From contig NZ_FJVE01000006.1 of NCBI RefSeq assembly GCF_900078195.1, positions 126,501 through 190,500 on the forward strand: DNA of 64,000 nt, given 5' to 3'. The number at the start of each line of letters is the position of its first letter. The stretch's first letter is position 1. Shown one piece after another: positions 18,157 through 26,071 of this stretch. Position numbers and translations under genes: made by a program. The notes beneath the pieces are model-generated. The model saw only the letters and a list, made by a program, of their open reading frames with translations, had not been told where the DNA came from and did not search any database. Source of the stretch: Clostridium sp. Marseille-P299 (GTDB lineage: Bacteria > Bacillota > Clostridia > Lachnospirales > Lachnospiraceae).

Positions 18157-18908
18157 AATCGAAGATCCTCACTTAACAAATCAATATAAATATCCTGTAT
18201 CGTTAAGCTTCCTTGACTTTGGTATTCTTTTAATACCCAATCCTTTTTTCCACATACTAAAATACGTCCTTGATTAATCATGCAAATGTGGTCGGCATTC
18301 ATTGTCTCTTCTATATAATGTGTCGAAAAAAAGATTGTCATTTTAAGTAACCGGTTAAGTTTCATTAGCGCTTCCCACACCTGTTTTCTAGCAATCGGAT
18401 CAAGTCCGATCGTTGGTTCATCTAATAATAGAAGCTTTGGTTTTGACATTAATGCCCTTGCAATCTGACAAATTCGTTTTTGTCCCCCTGAACAAGTTCC
18501 ATATTTCTTATGAACTAATTTCTCTAGCGATAATAAAGAAATGACTTCTTCAATGCGTTTTAATACTTGTTGCTTTCTTTCATAATATAAACTTCCTCGA
18601 TAATATAAGTTCTCATACACTGTAAGCTCACTGTCTAAGACATCCTCTTGAAAAACAACCCCAATCAACCATTTAATTTGTTCCTGTTGTTCCTCCATAG
18701 AATAACCTTCTATCGAAATCTTCCCACTCGTAGGTATTAACAAAGTAGAGAGCATATTCATAGTCGTGCTCTTGCCTGCTCCATTTGGTCCAAGAAATGC
18801 AGAAATCTGTCCTTGCAAGACTGTGAAACTAATCTCCGATACCGCTTTCGCTTTCCCAAACTGTTTACTTACATTATCGACCTCAATACATGCCTTCAAT
18901 GTCTTCAT
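18153..18908 (-). CDS. ABC exporter ATP-binding protein
   Basis: 251 residues. Walker A GPNGAGKST (about residues 41-49), signature CSGGQKRICQIARAL (the family LSGGQ with C for L), Walker B LLLLDEPTIGLD and the His switch FFSTHYIEE. This is the DrrA/CcmA type that pairs with a separate ABC-2 permease. Its upstream region is occupied by a broken NUDIX gene, so its promoter may lie within that relic. Ribosome binding site is weak. Confidence 0.92.
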   Translation of the reverse strand: MKTLKACIEVDNVSKQFGKAKAVSEISFTVLQGQISAFLGPNGAGKSTTMNMLSTLLIPTSGKISIEGYSMEEQQEQIKWLIGVVFQEDVLDSELTVYENLYYRGSLYYERKQQVLKRIEEVISLLSLEKLVHKKYGTCSGGQKRICQIARALMSKPKLLLLDEPTIGLDPIARKQVWEALMKLNRLLKMTIFFSTHYIEETMNADHICMINQGRILVCGKKDWVLKEYQSQGSLTIQDIYIDLLSEDLRL

Positions 18909-18932
18909 ATTGGTACCACATAAAGTTGTCAG

Positions 18933-19125
18933 TTATAATAATCTATTCGGTAACTGAGGAGGTATGACACCTGTTTCCTCGTAAAGTTCCCGCTTCGCAA
19001 TACTTTATATATACTCTTTTTCCCGATAACCGTCTGGTACTTCATATGTGTCTCTATCTTTGTGATTGCACAACACCCATTTTACCTCGGTTTTCGATAT
19101 GATAACTACAGATTGCTTGATAGGT
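18933..19125 (-). pseudogene. NUDIX hydrolase gene with frameshift
   Basis: One frame reads VVIISKTEVKWVLCNHKDRD then TYEVPDGYREKE and hits a stop; a second frame continues with SIAKRELYEETGVIPPQL. Together these give the NUDIX box shape G-x5-E...REL-x-EE-x-G, interrupted by a short insertion/frameshift, and with DG in place of the usual GG. No start codon with a ribosome binding site remains and the C-terminal half is absent. Confidence 0.8.
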
Positions 19126-19144
19126 TTTCCATTGCTTGTTGCAC

Positions 19145-19185
19145 AAAAAAGGAGGACAAAACAATACGCGTTCATCCTCCTCTTT
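19145..19185 (-). terminator. Terminator of oleate hydratase gene
   Basis: On the minus strand AAAGAGGAGGA pairs with TCCTCCTTT and is followed by a run of Ts (the A-run at 19145-19150). Similar hairpin at 17108-17155. Confidence 0.8.
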
Positions 19186-19209
19186 CATTATTTCATCCGT
19201 ATTTTATTT

Positions 19210-21180
19210 TTACATCATTCCATCTCTAATAATATCATGATCTCTAAGAACCTTTTCAATCACAGTTCCCTTAATCTTCTTAAGCAATGGCTTTTTCAAT
19301 GCATTTAGAGGTCCAGGAAGTTCGATTTCAAGAGGTGATTTACCATCCATTAATTTTACACTACTGTCTAGTAACTCTCTGATATCATATACACTTCCCC
19401 ATACTTCAGGTACTCCTCGGTCTACGCCAAGTAATCCATACACTGCTTCCATTGCCGTACGAACAGAATACTCTGTTGTAAAAATAGTATCTCTTGGTGT
19501 TTCAGCAAACTGACCTAAGAATGCGAAGTTTACGCAGCCATCAGGAATAACGTCTGGTCTGTCACCTTTTGCTCTTGGCATAAAGAATGCTGTGATATAT
19601 GGCATCATGGTTGGAACACAAATTGCATGATTTTCAGCAAGATCATCAATCTCATCTACTGGAACTCCTAAATGATATAACCATTCCGCTGTAATTTCTT
19701 TACCAGTACATTCTTTCATCGGTTTCTTGATGTAGTCACCAGGTACATCGGTAAATAAGCTGTATACCCATACACAAACTTCATCTTTTTTCTGTTCTTT
19801 GAACTGTCCCTGTCTGTTGATAGTCCAGCTAAGAAGCCAGCTAGAATCTTGGCAACTTACAATACCACCAGTAACTACTCTACCGCTTCTTGGATCTCTC
19901 TTACAAATATTTTCAATATAAGAAATAATCTTGTCGTCAGAAGTTGTTACCGTAGCGGATTCCCAATTGGTTTTTTCAATATCAGAGCAGAACTTCTCTG
20001 GATGACCAAATGCCTCATCTTGTGCAGCAATCTTCTTCCATAAACTCCAACAACCGCTGGTACGAACCTCTGCATCACCAACTGGTGCGTGATCCTGATC
20101 ACCGTAGATTGTTCCCTCAGTACAACTACCGTTTGTTACAAATACTAGGTCATTTACTGTAAGAGCGATTTCTTCCTCAACTCCATTTACCTTACACTGA
20201 ATGGATTTTGCAATCTTCTTATCTCCAACAAAATCAAATAAAACATTGGTAACTTCCGTATTGAACTGGAACTGTACCCCTGCTGCCTCTAAGTATTTCT
20301 GCATTGGAAGAATCAAAGATTCATACTGATTGTATTTTGTGAATTTTAATGCTGAGAAATCAGGTAGTCCGCCAATGTGATGGATAAATCTTTGGAAATA
20401 CAACTTCATTTCCAACGCACTATGCCAGTTTTCAAAAGCAAACATAGTTCTCCAGTATAACCAGAAGGTAGAATCAAATACTTCCTCATCAAATACATCT
20501 TCGATTGTCTTATCATAAAGGTCTTCATCCTTTGTGAAGAACAATTTCATAATCTCCATGCATCCCTTTTGGCTTAAATTAAACTTACCATCGGTATGTG
20601 CATCTTCCCCTCTGTTCTTCGTTGCACGGCAAAGAGAATAGTTTGGATCATGTTTATTTAACCAATAATACTCATCAAGTACGGAAGCTCCTGGTTTTTC
20701 AAGGGATGGAATACTGCGGAACAAATCCCATAAACATTCAAAATGATCTTCCATCTCACGTCCACCACGCATTACGTAACCTCTTGTTGGATCATTGATA
20801 CCATCACAGGCACCACCTGCAATATCCATTGCCTCTAAAATGTGAATATTCTCGCCTTTCATCTGGCCATCTCTTACAAGAAAGCAAGCTGCAGCCAATG
20901 CACCAAGTCCACTACCTACGATGTAAGCAGATTTGTCATCGACTCCTGCTGGCTTTTCTGGACGGGCAAATGCTTCGTAGTTACCTTTGGAATAATAGAT
21001 TCCTTTGCTGTTCTTAGTGTTTTTTCCTCTTTCTGTGTTGCGATAAGCTTCAAGCTCTTTGGTTCTTTGTTCTTTTAGTTCCTTTTTTTGTTCATTCTTT
21101 TTGTTTTTTGCTATAACTGCAGCTCCTGCGCCTGCTGCTAGTAATGAAGCTGCACCTAATTTTACTAATTTCTTACTCAT
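19210..21180 (-). CDS. ohyA: Oleate hydratase (MCRA family) with N-terminal membrane segment
   Basis: FAD-dependent hydratase that adds water to the cis-9 double bond of oleic or linoleic acid, giving 10-hydroxy acids; usually a detoxification enzyme. 656 residues from the ATG at 21180, which has a perfect AAGGAGG; the longer frame to 21246 does not. FAD-binding glycine motif VGSGLGALAAACFL at about residue 85, then the family signature DPTRGYVMRGGREMEDHFE. Odd: the first 65 residues form an extension with a hydrophobic stretch (LVKLGAASLLAAGAGAAVIA) followed by a highly charged linker; family members usually begin near the glycine motif. This suggests membrane association. Its 3' end exists in a second, decayed copy at 17174. 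Confidence 0.93.
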   Translation of the reverse strand: MSKKLVKLGAASLLAAGAGAAVIAKNKKNEQKKELKEQRTKELEAYRNTERGKNTKNSKGIYYSKGNYEAFARPEKPAGVDDKSAYIVGSGLGALAAACFLVRDGQMKGENIHILEAMDIAGGACDGINDPTRGYVMRGGREMEDHFECLWDLFRSIPSLEKPGASVLDEYYWLNKHDPNYSLCRATKNRGEDAHTDGKFNLSQKGCMEIMKLFFTKDEDLYDKTIEDVFDEEVFDSTFWLYWRTMFAFENWHSALEMKLYFQRFIHHIGGLPDFSALKFTKYNQYESLILPMQKYLEAAGVQFQFNTEVTNVLFDFVGDKKIAKSIQCKVNGVEEEIALTVNDLVFVTNGSCTEGTIYGDQDHAPVGDAEVRTSGCWSLWKKIAAQDEAFGHPEKFCSDIEKTNWESATVTTSDDKIISYIENICKRDPRSGRVVTGGIVSCQDSSWLLSWTINRQGQFKEQKKDEVCVWVYSLFTDVPGDYIKKPMKECTGKEITAEWLYHLGVPVDEIDDLAENHAICVPTMMPYITAFFMPRAKGDRPDVIPDGCVNFAFLGQFAETPRDTIFTTEYSVRTAMEAVYGLLGVDRGVPEVWGSVYDIRELLDSSVKLMDGKSPLEIELPGPLNALKKPLLKKIKGTVIEKVLRDHDIIRDGMM

Positions 21181-21227
21181 ATATAATTCCTCCTTATTAT
21201 AATGACCGTATTTTGTAAAGAATCCAT

Positions 21228-21449
21228 TTAGACGTAAGTTGTGCAATTTAGTCTAATCTTGATTTCCGTTGTTAGAAATGGGATGGTAATAATCAATATT
21301 CCAATAACAGTCACACCAATATATTACTAATATCATCTCCAGAACAATACTACAAGACAAAGAATTACAGTACTCACCACAAGTACGCTGTAGGTATTCT
21401 TGCGATCTTAGTTTTTCTCATCTTGTTTCGCTTTCTTTCTGCTTGCCAT
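21228..21449 (-). pseudogene. Possible decayed small two-TM protein gene
   Basis: A single reading frame from the ATG at 21449 reads MASRKKAKQDEKN, then a stop, then DRKNTYSVLVVSTVILCLVV and LFWR, two or three stops, then IGVTVIGILIITIPFL. The two hydrophobic segments in the same phase look like a small membrane protein gene with in-frame stops. No ribosome binding site. Chance hydrophobicity in AT-rich DNA is possible. Confidence 0.25.
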
Positions 21450-21484
21450 TATATTAATCGTTTTTTTATTCGTTTCAAATAGTC

Positions 21485-21522
21485 AAAAAAAGAGCAGTGT
21501 CTAAAAACTAGACATTGCTCTT
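21485..21522 (-). terminator. Intrinsic terminator downstream of the 20-aa peptide gene
   Basis: Stem AAGAGCAGTGTCTA / TAGACATTGCTCTT with a five-base loop (one G.T pair), followed on the minus strand by six or seven Ts. It ends a minus-strand transcript whose only candidate ORFs are the small ones at 21622 and 21764. Confidence 0.85.
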
Positions 21523-21621
21523 GATTTGTCTAAAAATTGATTTTATTCAATAATTTATATCATCATTTGTTATATAATTTTCACTACCTAATCTCAAACA
21601 AGGCTAACAAATTTCAAATAT

Positions 21622-21684
21622 TCAATCTTTGTAAAAGTCACTAGGTTTCAAATTAAAAAATTCACCGTGGACAGGGTATTTCAT
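21622..21684 (-). CDS. 20-residue peptide gene
   Basis: MKYPVHGEFFNLKPSDFYKD then TGA. A strong GAGGTGG ribosome binding site lies 8 nt before the ATG, and an intrinsic terminator follows 100 nt downstream. No hydrophobic leader, no Cys, and no AgrB-like or peptidase gene nearby. I do not recognise it. It could be a short functional peptide, a leader peptide, or the surviving start of a lost gene. Confidence 0.45.
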   Translation of the reverse strand: MKYPVHGEFFNLKPSDFYKD

Positions 21685-21763
21685 TAAAATAACCACCTCA
21701 TTAACTAAGGTTAGTCCCATTAAGCTGTACAATCATTTAAGAATCAAACTATAAATAATTTCA

Positions 21764-21925
21764 TTATATTTCTTCAATACTTTCATTAAACTCTTCAACT
21801 AATTCAGCTTCCTCATCAGTCGAGATATATTCTAGTTGATATCCTAATATTTTAACAATATCTTTAAGCCTTTTATAAATTGTTTGTATAATTAACTTTC
21901 TCTGTATTGAATAAAAAGTGGCCAT
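21764..21925 (-). CDS. 53-residue hypothetical protein, possibly remnant
   Basis: Frame from ATG 21925 gives a protein with a basic N-terminal half (RKLIIQTIYKRLKDIVKIL) and a strongly acidic end (DEEAELVEEFNESIEEI). The composition is protein-like, but the upstream ribosome binding site is poor. The preceding sequence in another frame (KEITACYIKRWPLFIQ) also looks coding, so this may be the tail of a frameshifted larger gene. Confidence 0.4.
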   Translation of the reverse strand: MATFYSIQRKLIIQTIYKRLKDIVKILGYQLEYISTDEEAELVEEFNESIEEI

Positions 21926-21976
21926 CTTTTAATATAACATGCTGTTATTTCTTTCGCCAAATAATTAGTAGAAAAA

Positions 21977-22128
21977 TCAGAATTTAAAAAACACTGCCGT
22001 TTGCTCTTCCTTCAGAAGAGTATGCATCTTATCCATGTAGTAACAAGTCGCCTTCCCCATGGAACGATTCTGCTCTTTGATATCATAGCAAACGATCTAT
22101 TGTTGATGTCCACATTGCCCCAATAATT
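21977..22128 (-). pseudogene. Decayed coding fragment, unrecognised
   Basis: Two frames join to read GNVDINNRSF and then YDIKEQNRSMGKATCYYMDK followed by MHTLLKEEQTAV before a stop. The sequence is clearly protein-like, but it lacks a start and carries a frameshift. By its setting it is probably a piece of the same decayed mobile element as the PcfB relic nearby. No family assigned. Confidence 0.45.
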
Positions 22129-22161
22129 AAAAACATTATTTAAACCTTTTACGTCAATATC

Positions 22162-23169
22162 CTATATATCAAATATTTTGCTTACTGGAAACTGTACTAA
22201 TCTTGCTTCTGGTATTTCAACTTCCCCATAATCGAAAATCAAACAATTATTTTTTGTGAACACTTTAACTTTAATTATCATTTTCCCATATTTTTTCTCA
22301 AGTCTATACTTTACTTCGCCAATCACACGATTAACAATTTCGAAAGCAGTACCTTTTCCGTTCTCAATACCCTTGATAATCATATCTTGCATATATATTT
22401 TTTTACCGGGATGGTTATCTAAATAAAACTCATGTGCAATAGATTGATATAACTCTGTAACATAAAAAAAACCAGACTTATCAATTTTTTCAGAATACTT
22501 CCTTACATACTCTGATGTAACTTCAGCAATATTTTTCTCCAATAAATCATTCAATGAAAAAACATCCTTTTCCACCATTAAATCATAATACTTAACTTTT
22601 TCAGAATTTTCCCCTGTTATAAGTTCAAACAAGACACTTCTTTTGTTTCCTAAATTCTGCTTAATTATATCTATTTCATTTAATAGTTTTTTATCATAAT
22701 CGTCATCTACACGTGAATTTCTATACTCTTCTCTAACTTTTTCATATTTATTTTTCAACTCCTCTATTTCTCTTAATAAATTATCCTTTTTCATTTCCAG
22801 ATTTGGTTCACTCGCACATATAATTTGATGTCTGATTTGCTCATCTGTACCGTAAACATACCACTTAGCATTATCAAATTGTTCAATAGGAATATTTATA
22901 CTCCTTTCAATCATCATCTCATTATATTTTGGCTTGAACATCGGAATAAAATATCTTTCAGCGTAATTCATTTCATCCTCAGTTTCAAACACAGTAAATT
23001 CTATCCTGTCTATTTCTTGATAACATTGTTCTGGTAAATGATTGTGTCCTCTTAATCTAGCTCTCAGTTTTTTAGCTTTTCCAACGTAAATAGTTTCATT
23101 ATTTTGATTAATAAAGCGATAAATACAATTTTTTAAATTAACCGTGTCTAACGTTAATATTACATTCAT
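22162..23169 (-). CDS. GIY-YIG nuclease-domain protein with unknown C-terminal domain
   Basis: 335 residues. The N-terminal 95 residues form a GIY-YIG endonuclease module: CIYRFINQNNETIYVGKA holds both halves of the signature (CIY and YVG), the catalytic Arg is in RARLRG, and the metal-binding Glu is in MNYAERYFIPMFKPKYN. All active-site residues appear present. Residues about 125-175 are a charged coiled-coil-like stretch; the remaining 160 residues match nothing I know. Ribosome binding site AAAGGA. It sits in an island of decayed mobile-element genes with its own palindrome-controlled promoter. It could be a defence or homing-type nuclease; nothing shows which. Confidence 0.85.
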   Translation of the reverse strand: MNVILTLDTVNLKNCIYRFINQNNETIYVGKAKKLRARLRGHNHLPEQCYQEIDRIEFTVFETEDEMNYAERYFIPMFKPKYNEMMIERSINIPIEQFDNAKWYVYGTDEQIRHQIICASEPNLEMKKDNLLREIEELKNKYEKVREEYRNSRVDDDYDKKLLNEIDIIKQNLGNKRSVLFELITGENSEKVKYYDLMVEKDVFSLNDLLEKNIAEVTSEYVRKYSEKIDKSGFFYVTELYQSIAHEFYLDNHPGKKIYMQDMIIKGIENGKGTAFEIVNRVIGEVKYRLEKKYGKMIIKVKVFTKNNCLIFDYGEVEIPEARLVQFPVSKIFDI

Positions 23170-23225
23170 TTTTCATTTCCTTTTTCTCTCATTCTATCCG
23201 CTCAAAGAAAAAGATATTTAATATA

Positions 23226-23268
23226 TCAAAGTCTCTTTGACTTATATAAGTATATCCAAATATACCAA
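23226..23268 (-). promoter_or_regulatory. Promoter with perfect dyad for the GIY-YIG gene
   Basis: Minus-strand TTGGTA (23263-23268), a 16-bp spacer and TATAAG (23241-23246), followed at once by the perfect inverted repeat TCAAAGTCTCTTTGA (23226-23240) over the predicted start site. This is the arrangement of a repressed promoter. Distance to the ATG is about 60 nt. Confidence 0.6.
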
Positions 23269-23398
23269 TAAAAACGCTTTATTTTTCCAGCTCTTTTTCA
23301 ATATCGTCTTACCTTATATATTACTTAAGGAATATTCACTACTATTCCCTACAATAAATCTGCAGTGCTTTAAAGAATAACAAATATTTTGGTGTAGT

Positions 23399-23666
23399 CT
23401 AGCTCTTATCTTTCTTTATGTCAAAGCCACACCGTATTTTCTTGCTACCATTTCAAATGGCTTAATAATCTTCTTGGATACTTCAATGTTGGCAACACCT
23501 CGCTTCTGAGCAATTAATTGCTTCTTTGGTTGCTTGCCGTGTGGAATCTCTGGGGTATTTCTTGCTTCCCGTCAATTTTTCATTTCAGCTGATGCTTTTA
23601 GGATAGCATTCTTTTGGTTGAGTTAATAACTAAGATGACAGTTCTGTTCTCGACTTCTTCTTGCAT
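23399..23666 (-). pseudogene. PcfB/DUF3801-family conjugation gene, frameshifted
   Basis: Starts MQEEVENRTVILVINSTK at the ATG 23666, shifts frame into ILKASAEMKN, then after an in-frame stop reads EARNTPEIPHGKQPKKQLIA and GVANIEVSKKIIKPFEMVARKYG, and after another shift FDIKKDKS with a stop. That string follows the PcfB (DUF3801) N-terminal domain found in integrative conjugative elements of Firmicutes. At least two frame changes and one stop make it nonfunctional, and the C-terminal part is gone. Confidence 0.82.
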
Positions 23667-23813
23667 GGGGCAACTTCTTTCTTTGGTGATGTTTGAGAAA
23701 AAAGCCGCTATCCTGTTTAGGGTAACGCCTGTTATAAACTTATTTTATATATTATTATTCATCCATAGATTTCCTTCCTAGATAGACAAAATCCATAAAA
23801 GAATGGAACATCT

Positions 23814-24075
23814 CTACTTCTTTAGATTCTTTTTGAATATTACTTTTTTATAAGCACCATAGTGTCTAATAGCTTCTTCAAAAATTTTATACATAATTTC
23901 TGATTCATTAATAGAAGTTCTTATATCATTAATCTTACCCTGGAGTAAGTCATACATATGATCGCATTTATCAAAATCTAACGTAACTTGATATATCCTT
24001 GCTTCACTTCAAAACCAGCTACCTGTATATAATTTGCTTTTTCTTGCTCATTCGGATAAGGTATCTTTTTATATC
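23814..24075 (-). pseudogene. Frameshifted relic, probably from a conjugative element
   Basis: One frame reads KKIPYPNEQEKANYIQVAGF then EVKQGYIKLR and stops; the next frame continues IYQVTLDFDKCDHMYDLLQG and KINDIRTSINESEIMYKIFE to a stop at 23814. The joined sequence reads as one continuous protein tail. No start codon remains. It abuts and overlaps the small ORF behind the TIR gene, which suggests that a deletion joined the two. Confidence 0.6.
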
Positions 24076-24303
24076 TTTGCTATTTTCTTCTATCCATTTA
24101 AAGGAAGTTTCTCTAAAGTGTATTTTAATTATAGCTAAACACAGTTTGTTAGCTACTTGTATATTACGTTTATCTCTTTCAAAAAGATAACTCCATGTCT
24201 TATATCTAATAACCAGCGGTAAAATTAAAAACTCATATAATATTCTGGTGAAGAATATATACTTATTAGTTAATCCAAAAAATACTTTATAAAGATTATG
24301 CAT
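24019..24303 (-). CDS. Hypothetical 94-aa protein behind the TIR gene
   Basis: Starts 14 nt after the TIR gene stop. The first 45 residues are aromatic and hydrophobic (IFFTRILYEFLILPLVI), the rest basic. The last 20 residues overlap, in another frame, the relic at 23814-24075, so the true C-terminus may have been replaced. Ribosome binding site is weak (TTGGA). If expressed it is likely translated with the TIR protein and could be its partner; this is inference. Confidence 0.4.
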   Translation of the reverse strand: MHNLYKVFFGLTNKYIFFTRILYEFLILPLVIRYKTWSYLFERDKRNIQVANKLCLAIIKIHFRETSFKWIEENSKDIKRYLIRMSKKKQIIYR

Positions 24304-24317
24304 ACAAATCCAAGAAA

Positions 24318-25130
24318 CTATTTATTCTTCTCATCAAACAAATCCCAGGCTAATTTACTAAGCTCTGCCTGAATATGTTTACCTTCTGTATTTGACAATA
24401 CTTGCATTACTCCAGCAAACTGCAATTTTTTATTTTTAGACCTTACTATTACTTTCACCGGATTACTAGGTGTTAAAGGTCTAAATAAACGGATTGTTTT
24501 CATTTTTAACCTAATTGGCGTTCCATTATTGTAACCATCTATTTCCCCCGTACTGCTATAATATGCAGAATCCTCAGGTTTCACTTCAAAATCATCATAT
24601 TCATTATTAAATATAAAAGCAAAATTAGCATCGTTTTCACTAAACATGGTTGCCCTAAGTTCTATCTTTGCTAAGAGTTCAGATATAGGCTCTACAATCG
24701 CTTTTACATTATTAACATCTTTTAATGGTGTGTATGTATTAGTTCCTTTTGCAACACATTTCATCTGCGCAACAGCATCATCTAATCCTATACCATACAA
24801 ATCAATATATAATGCATCTGTCATAATAGCCGGTGGTTTACATTCTGCAATTCTAACTGGGACAAATTTTAAATTCTCGTTAATTGTTATCATCAGTGCG
24901 CTTTGCCACTCTTTAGTTACCATTTTACTTGTCAGACTATTTGGGGATAAAAAATAGAAAAATGTTGTAAACTTATCCAATCCCTCGTTCATTTTATCAA
25001 TTATACTGTCACCCGGTTGCATAGACCATTTATCATAAAAAATATTATTTCTCCCAAATTCTAATTCTAATCTTCTAGCAACCATATCAACTAAGTTTTC
25101 ATCATTGTGGTTATAGCTAATAAAAATCAT
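24318..25130 (-). CDS. TIR-domain protein with unknown C-terminal domain
   Basis: 270 residues from the ATG at 25130, chosen because GAGAGGAG lies 10 nt upstream. The TIR domain fills residues 1-140: IFISYNHND box at the start, FYDKWSMQPGDS as the BB-loop region, and LTSKMVTKEWQSAL, in which Glu74 is at the place of the catalytic Glu of NAD-cleaving TIRs. The C-terminal 130 residues (from about FIFNNEYDDFEV) are strand-rich and not recognised. Bacterial TIR proteins commonly act in anti-phage defence by depleting NAD; the island setting fits this, but no partner such as a Thoeris ThsA gene is visible. Confidence 0.88.
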   Translation of the reverse strand: MIFISYNHNDENLVDMVARRLELEFGRNNIFYDKWSMQPGDSIIDKMNEGLDKFTTFFYFLSPNSLTSKMVTKEWQSALMITINENLKFVPVRIAECKPPAIMTDALYIDLYGIGLDDAVAQMKCVAKGTNTYTPLKDVNNVKAIVEPISELLAKIELRATMFSENDANFAFIFNNEYDDFEVKPEDSAYYSSTGEIDGYNNGTPIRLKMKTIRLFRPLTPSNPVKVIVRSKNKKLQFAGVMQVLSNTEGKHIQAELSKLAWDLFDEKNK

Positions 25131-25316
25131 AATAAATATGCTCCTCTCTTTAGCATTTTTCTTCTGCAACACTTAATAATAGTATATCATATGGATTTTT
25201 TTAGGACAACCTTATATAAAAGAAGCCCCATACCTTACTGTATAGAAGCTGCCTTTTCTTCAATTCTTCTAATATTGTTGTTAAGATGTTATTAGATGGT
25301 CTAACGTGATATAGGT

Positions 25317-25378
25317 AAAAAAACAGGCCTATTACAGGGCGGTAGCGGTCCACCATCTAGGTCTGTTTTCTTTTTTTT
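25317..25378. terminator. Strong bidirectional terminator
   Basis: Arms AAAACAGGCCT (25320-25330) and AGGTCTGTTTT (25359-25369), with T-runs on both strands (eight Ts on plus, seven on minus). The intact inner loop GGGCGGTAGCGGTCC is GC-rich and unlike the surrounding DNA, suggesting arrival with a mobile element. No intact gene feeds into it on the plus strand. Confidence 0.8.
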
Positions 25379-25445
25379 AGCTATGTCTTCTATTATGTCG
25401 ACAAGGATAATCCGGGTTGCCTTTTGGTTAAAATGGTGTGCCCAG

Positions 25446-25465
25446 TGACATTGTACAATATGTCA
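25446..25465. promoter_or_regulatory. 20-bp near-palindrome
   Basis: TGACATTGTACAATATGTCA has TGACA/TGTCA ends and a perfect ATTGTACAAT centre shifted by one base. It lies in gene-poor DNA 315 nt upstream of the TIR gene start. It may be an operator remnant. Confidence 0.35.
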
Positions 25466-25684
25466 TACCATAGTAATGCCAACTCTTACAATACTATTGA
25501 GAAATGTATATTAATAATTAATTACGACAATTATTGTTGTAAATATTGATAATATTTTACTATACAAAAATTATTGTTATTATTTTTATATGTTAGAGTC
25601 AACGCTAAACATGTTAAAATATCTGATAAAATGTTTGCTCCGACATCTGCATATTTGGTAACATTAAAATATAGAAAAATATAA

Positions 25685-25867
25685 TCACCTCCAAGATTCC
25701 CCACTAATTATTGCAATTAACATAGTTCTTCCGTCTGCTTTCTCATATATTCTATTAATCAGTTCAGGCATTACTTTGTGAGATACCATACTTTTTGTAA
25801 GAATTTCGTTATCATATGCCTTTTTTATTTCTGATAATCCATCTATAGAATAGGGACAAAAAAGCAA
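25685..25867 (-). CDS. Hypothetical fragment (about 60 aa), doubtful
   Basis: The frame contains a protein-like helix-rich stretch, GLSEIKKAYDNEILTKSM and MPELINRIYEKADGRTMLIA, but the only start is a TTG with no ribosome binding site and the frame is open further upstream. It is probably a gene piece within the island rather than a complete gene. Family unknown. Confidence 0.25.
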   Translation of the reverse strand: MLFCPYSIDGLSEIKKAYDNEILTKSMVSHKVMPELINRIYEKADGRTMLIAIISGESWR

Positions 25868-25943
25868 AATGAAAAATAAAAAATCATGAACAATACATTT
25901 CCAGTAATTAAAGAGACTAGATAGTCTTTCAAAACAGTATTGG

Positions 25944-26071
25944 TCAATATTTTATACACAATCCCACCAGTGCCATTCCCATTAATAAATACGTACCTAT
26001 TGTATCAGTTTTTTTGAGTTATTAATACTTCCTTTTCCTATTTTCTCGCTTATAATCTTATGCTTATTCAT
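25944..26071 (-). CDS. Small ORF with good RBS and a slippery A7 run
   Basis: AAGGAG (26079-26084) precedes the ATG at 26071. Frame 0 gives MNKHKIISEKIGKGSINNSK then KLIQ and TAG (ends 25997). Slipping back one base on the A7 run gives a 42-residue protein ending TDTIGTYLLMGMALVGLCIK plus Y, with a membrane segment, and a TGA at 25944. Either the run gained or lost a base and the gene is broken, or the shift is used. Function unknown. Confidence 0.35.

Noticed and set aside
25107..25295. 62-codon plus-strand ORF opposite the TIR gene start
   Set aside because: Overlaps the TIR gene start and its leader; no ribosome binding site; hydrophobicity follows from AT-rich DNA.
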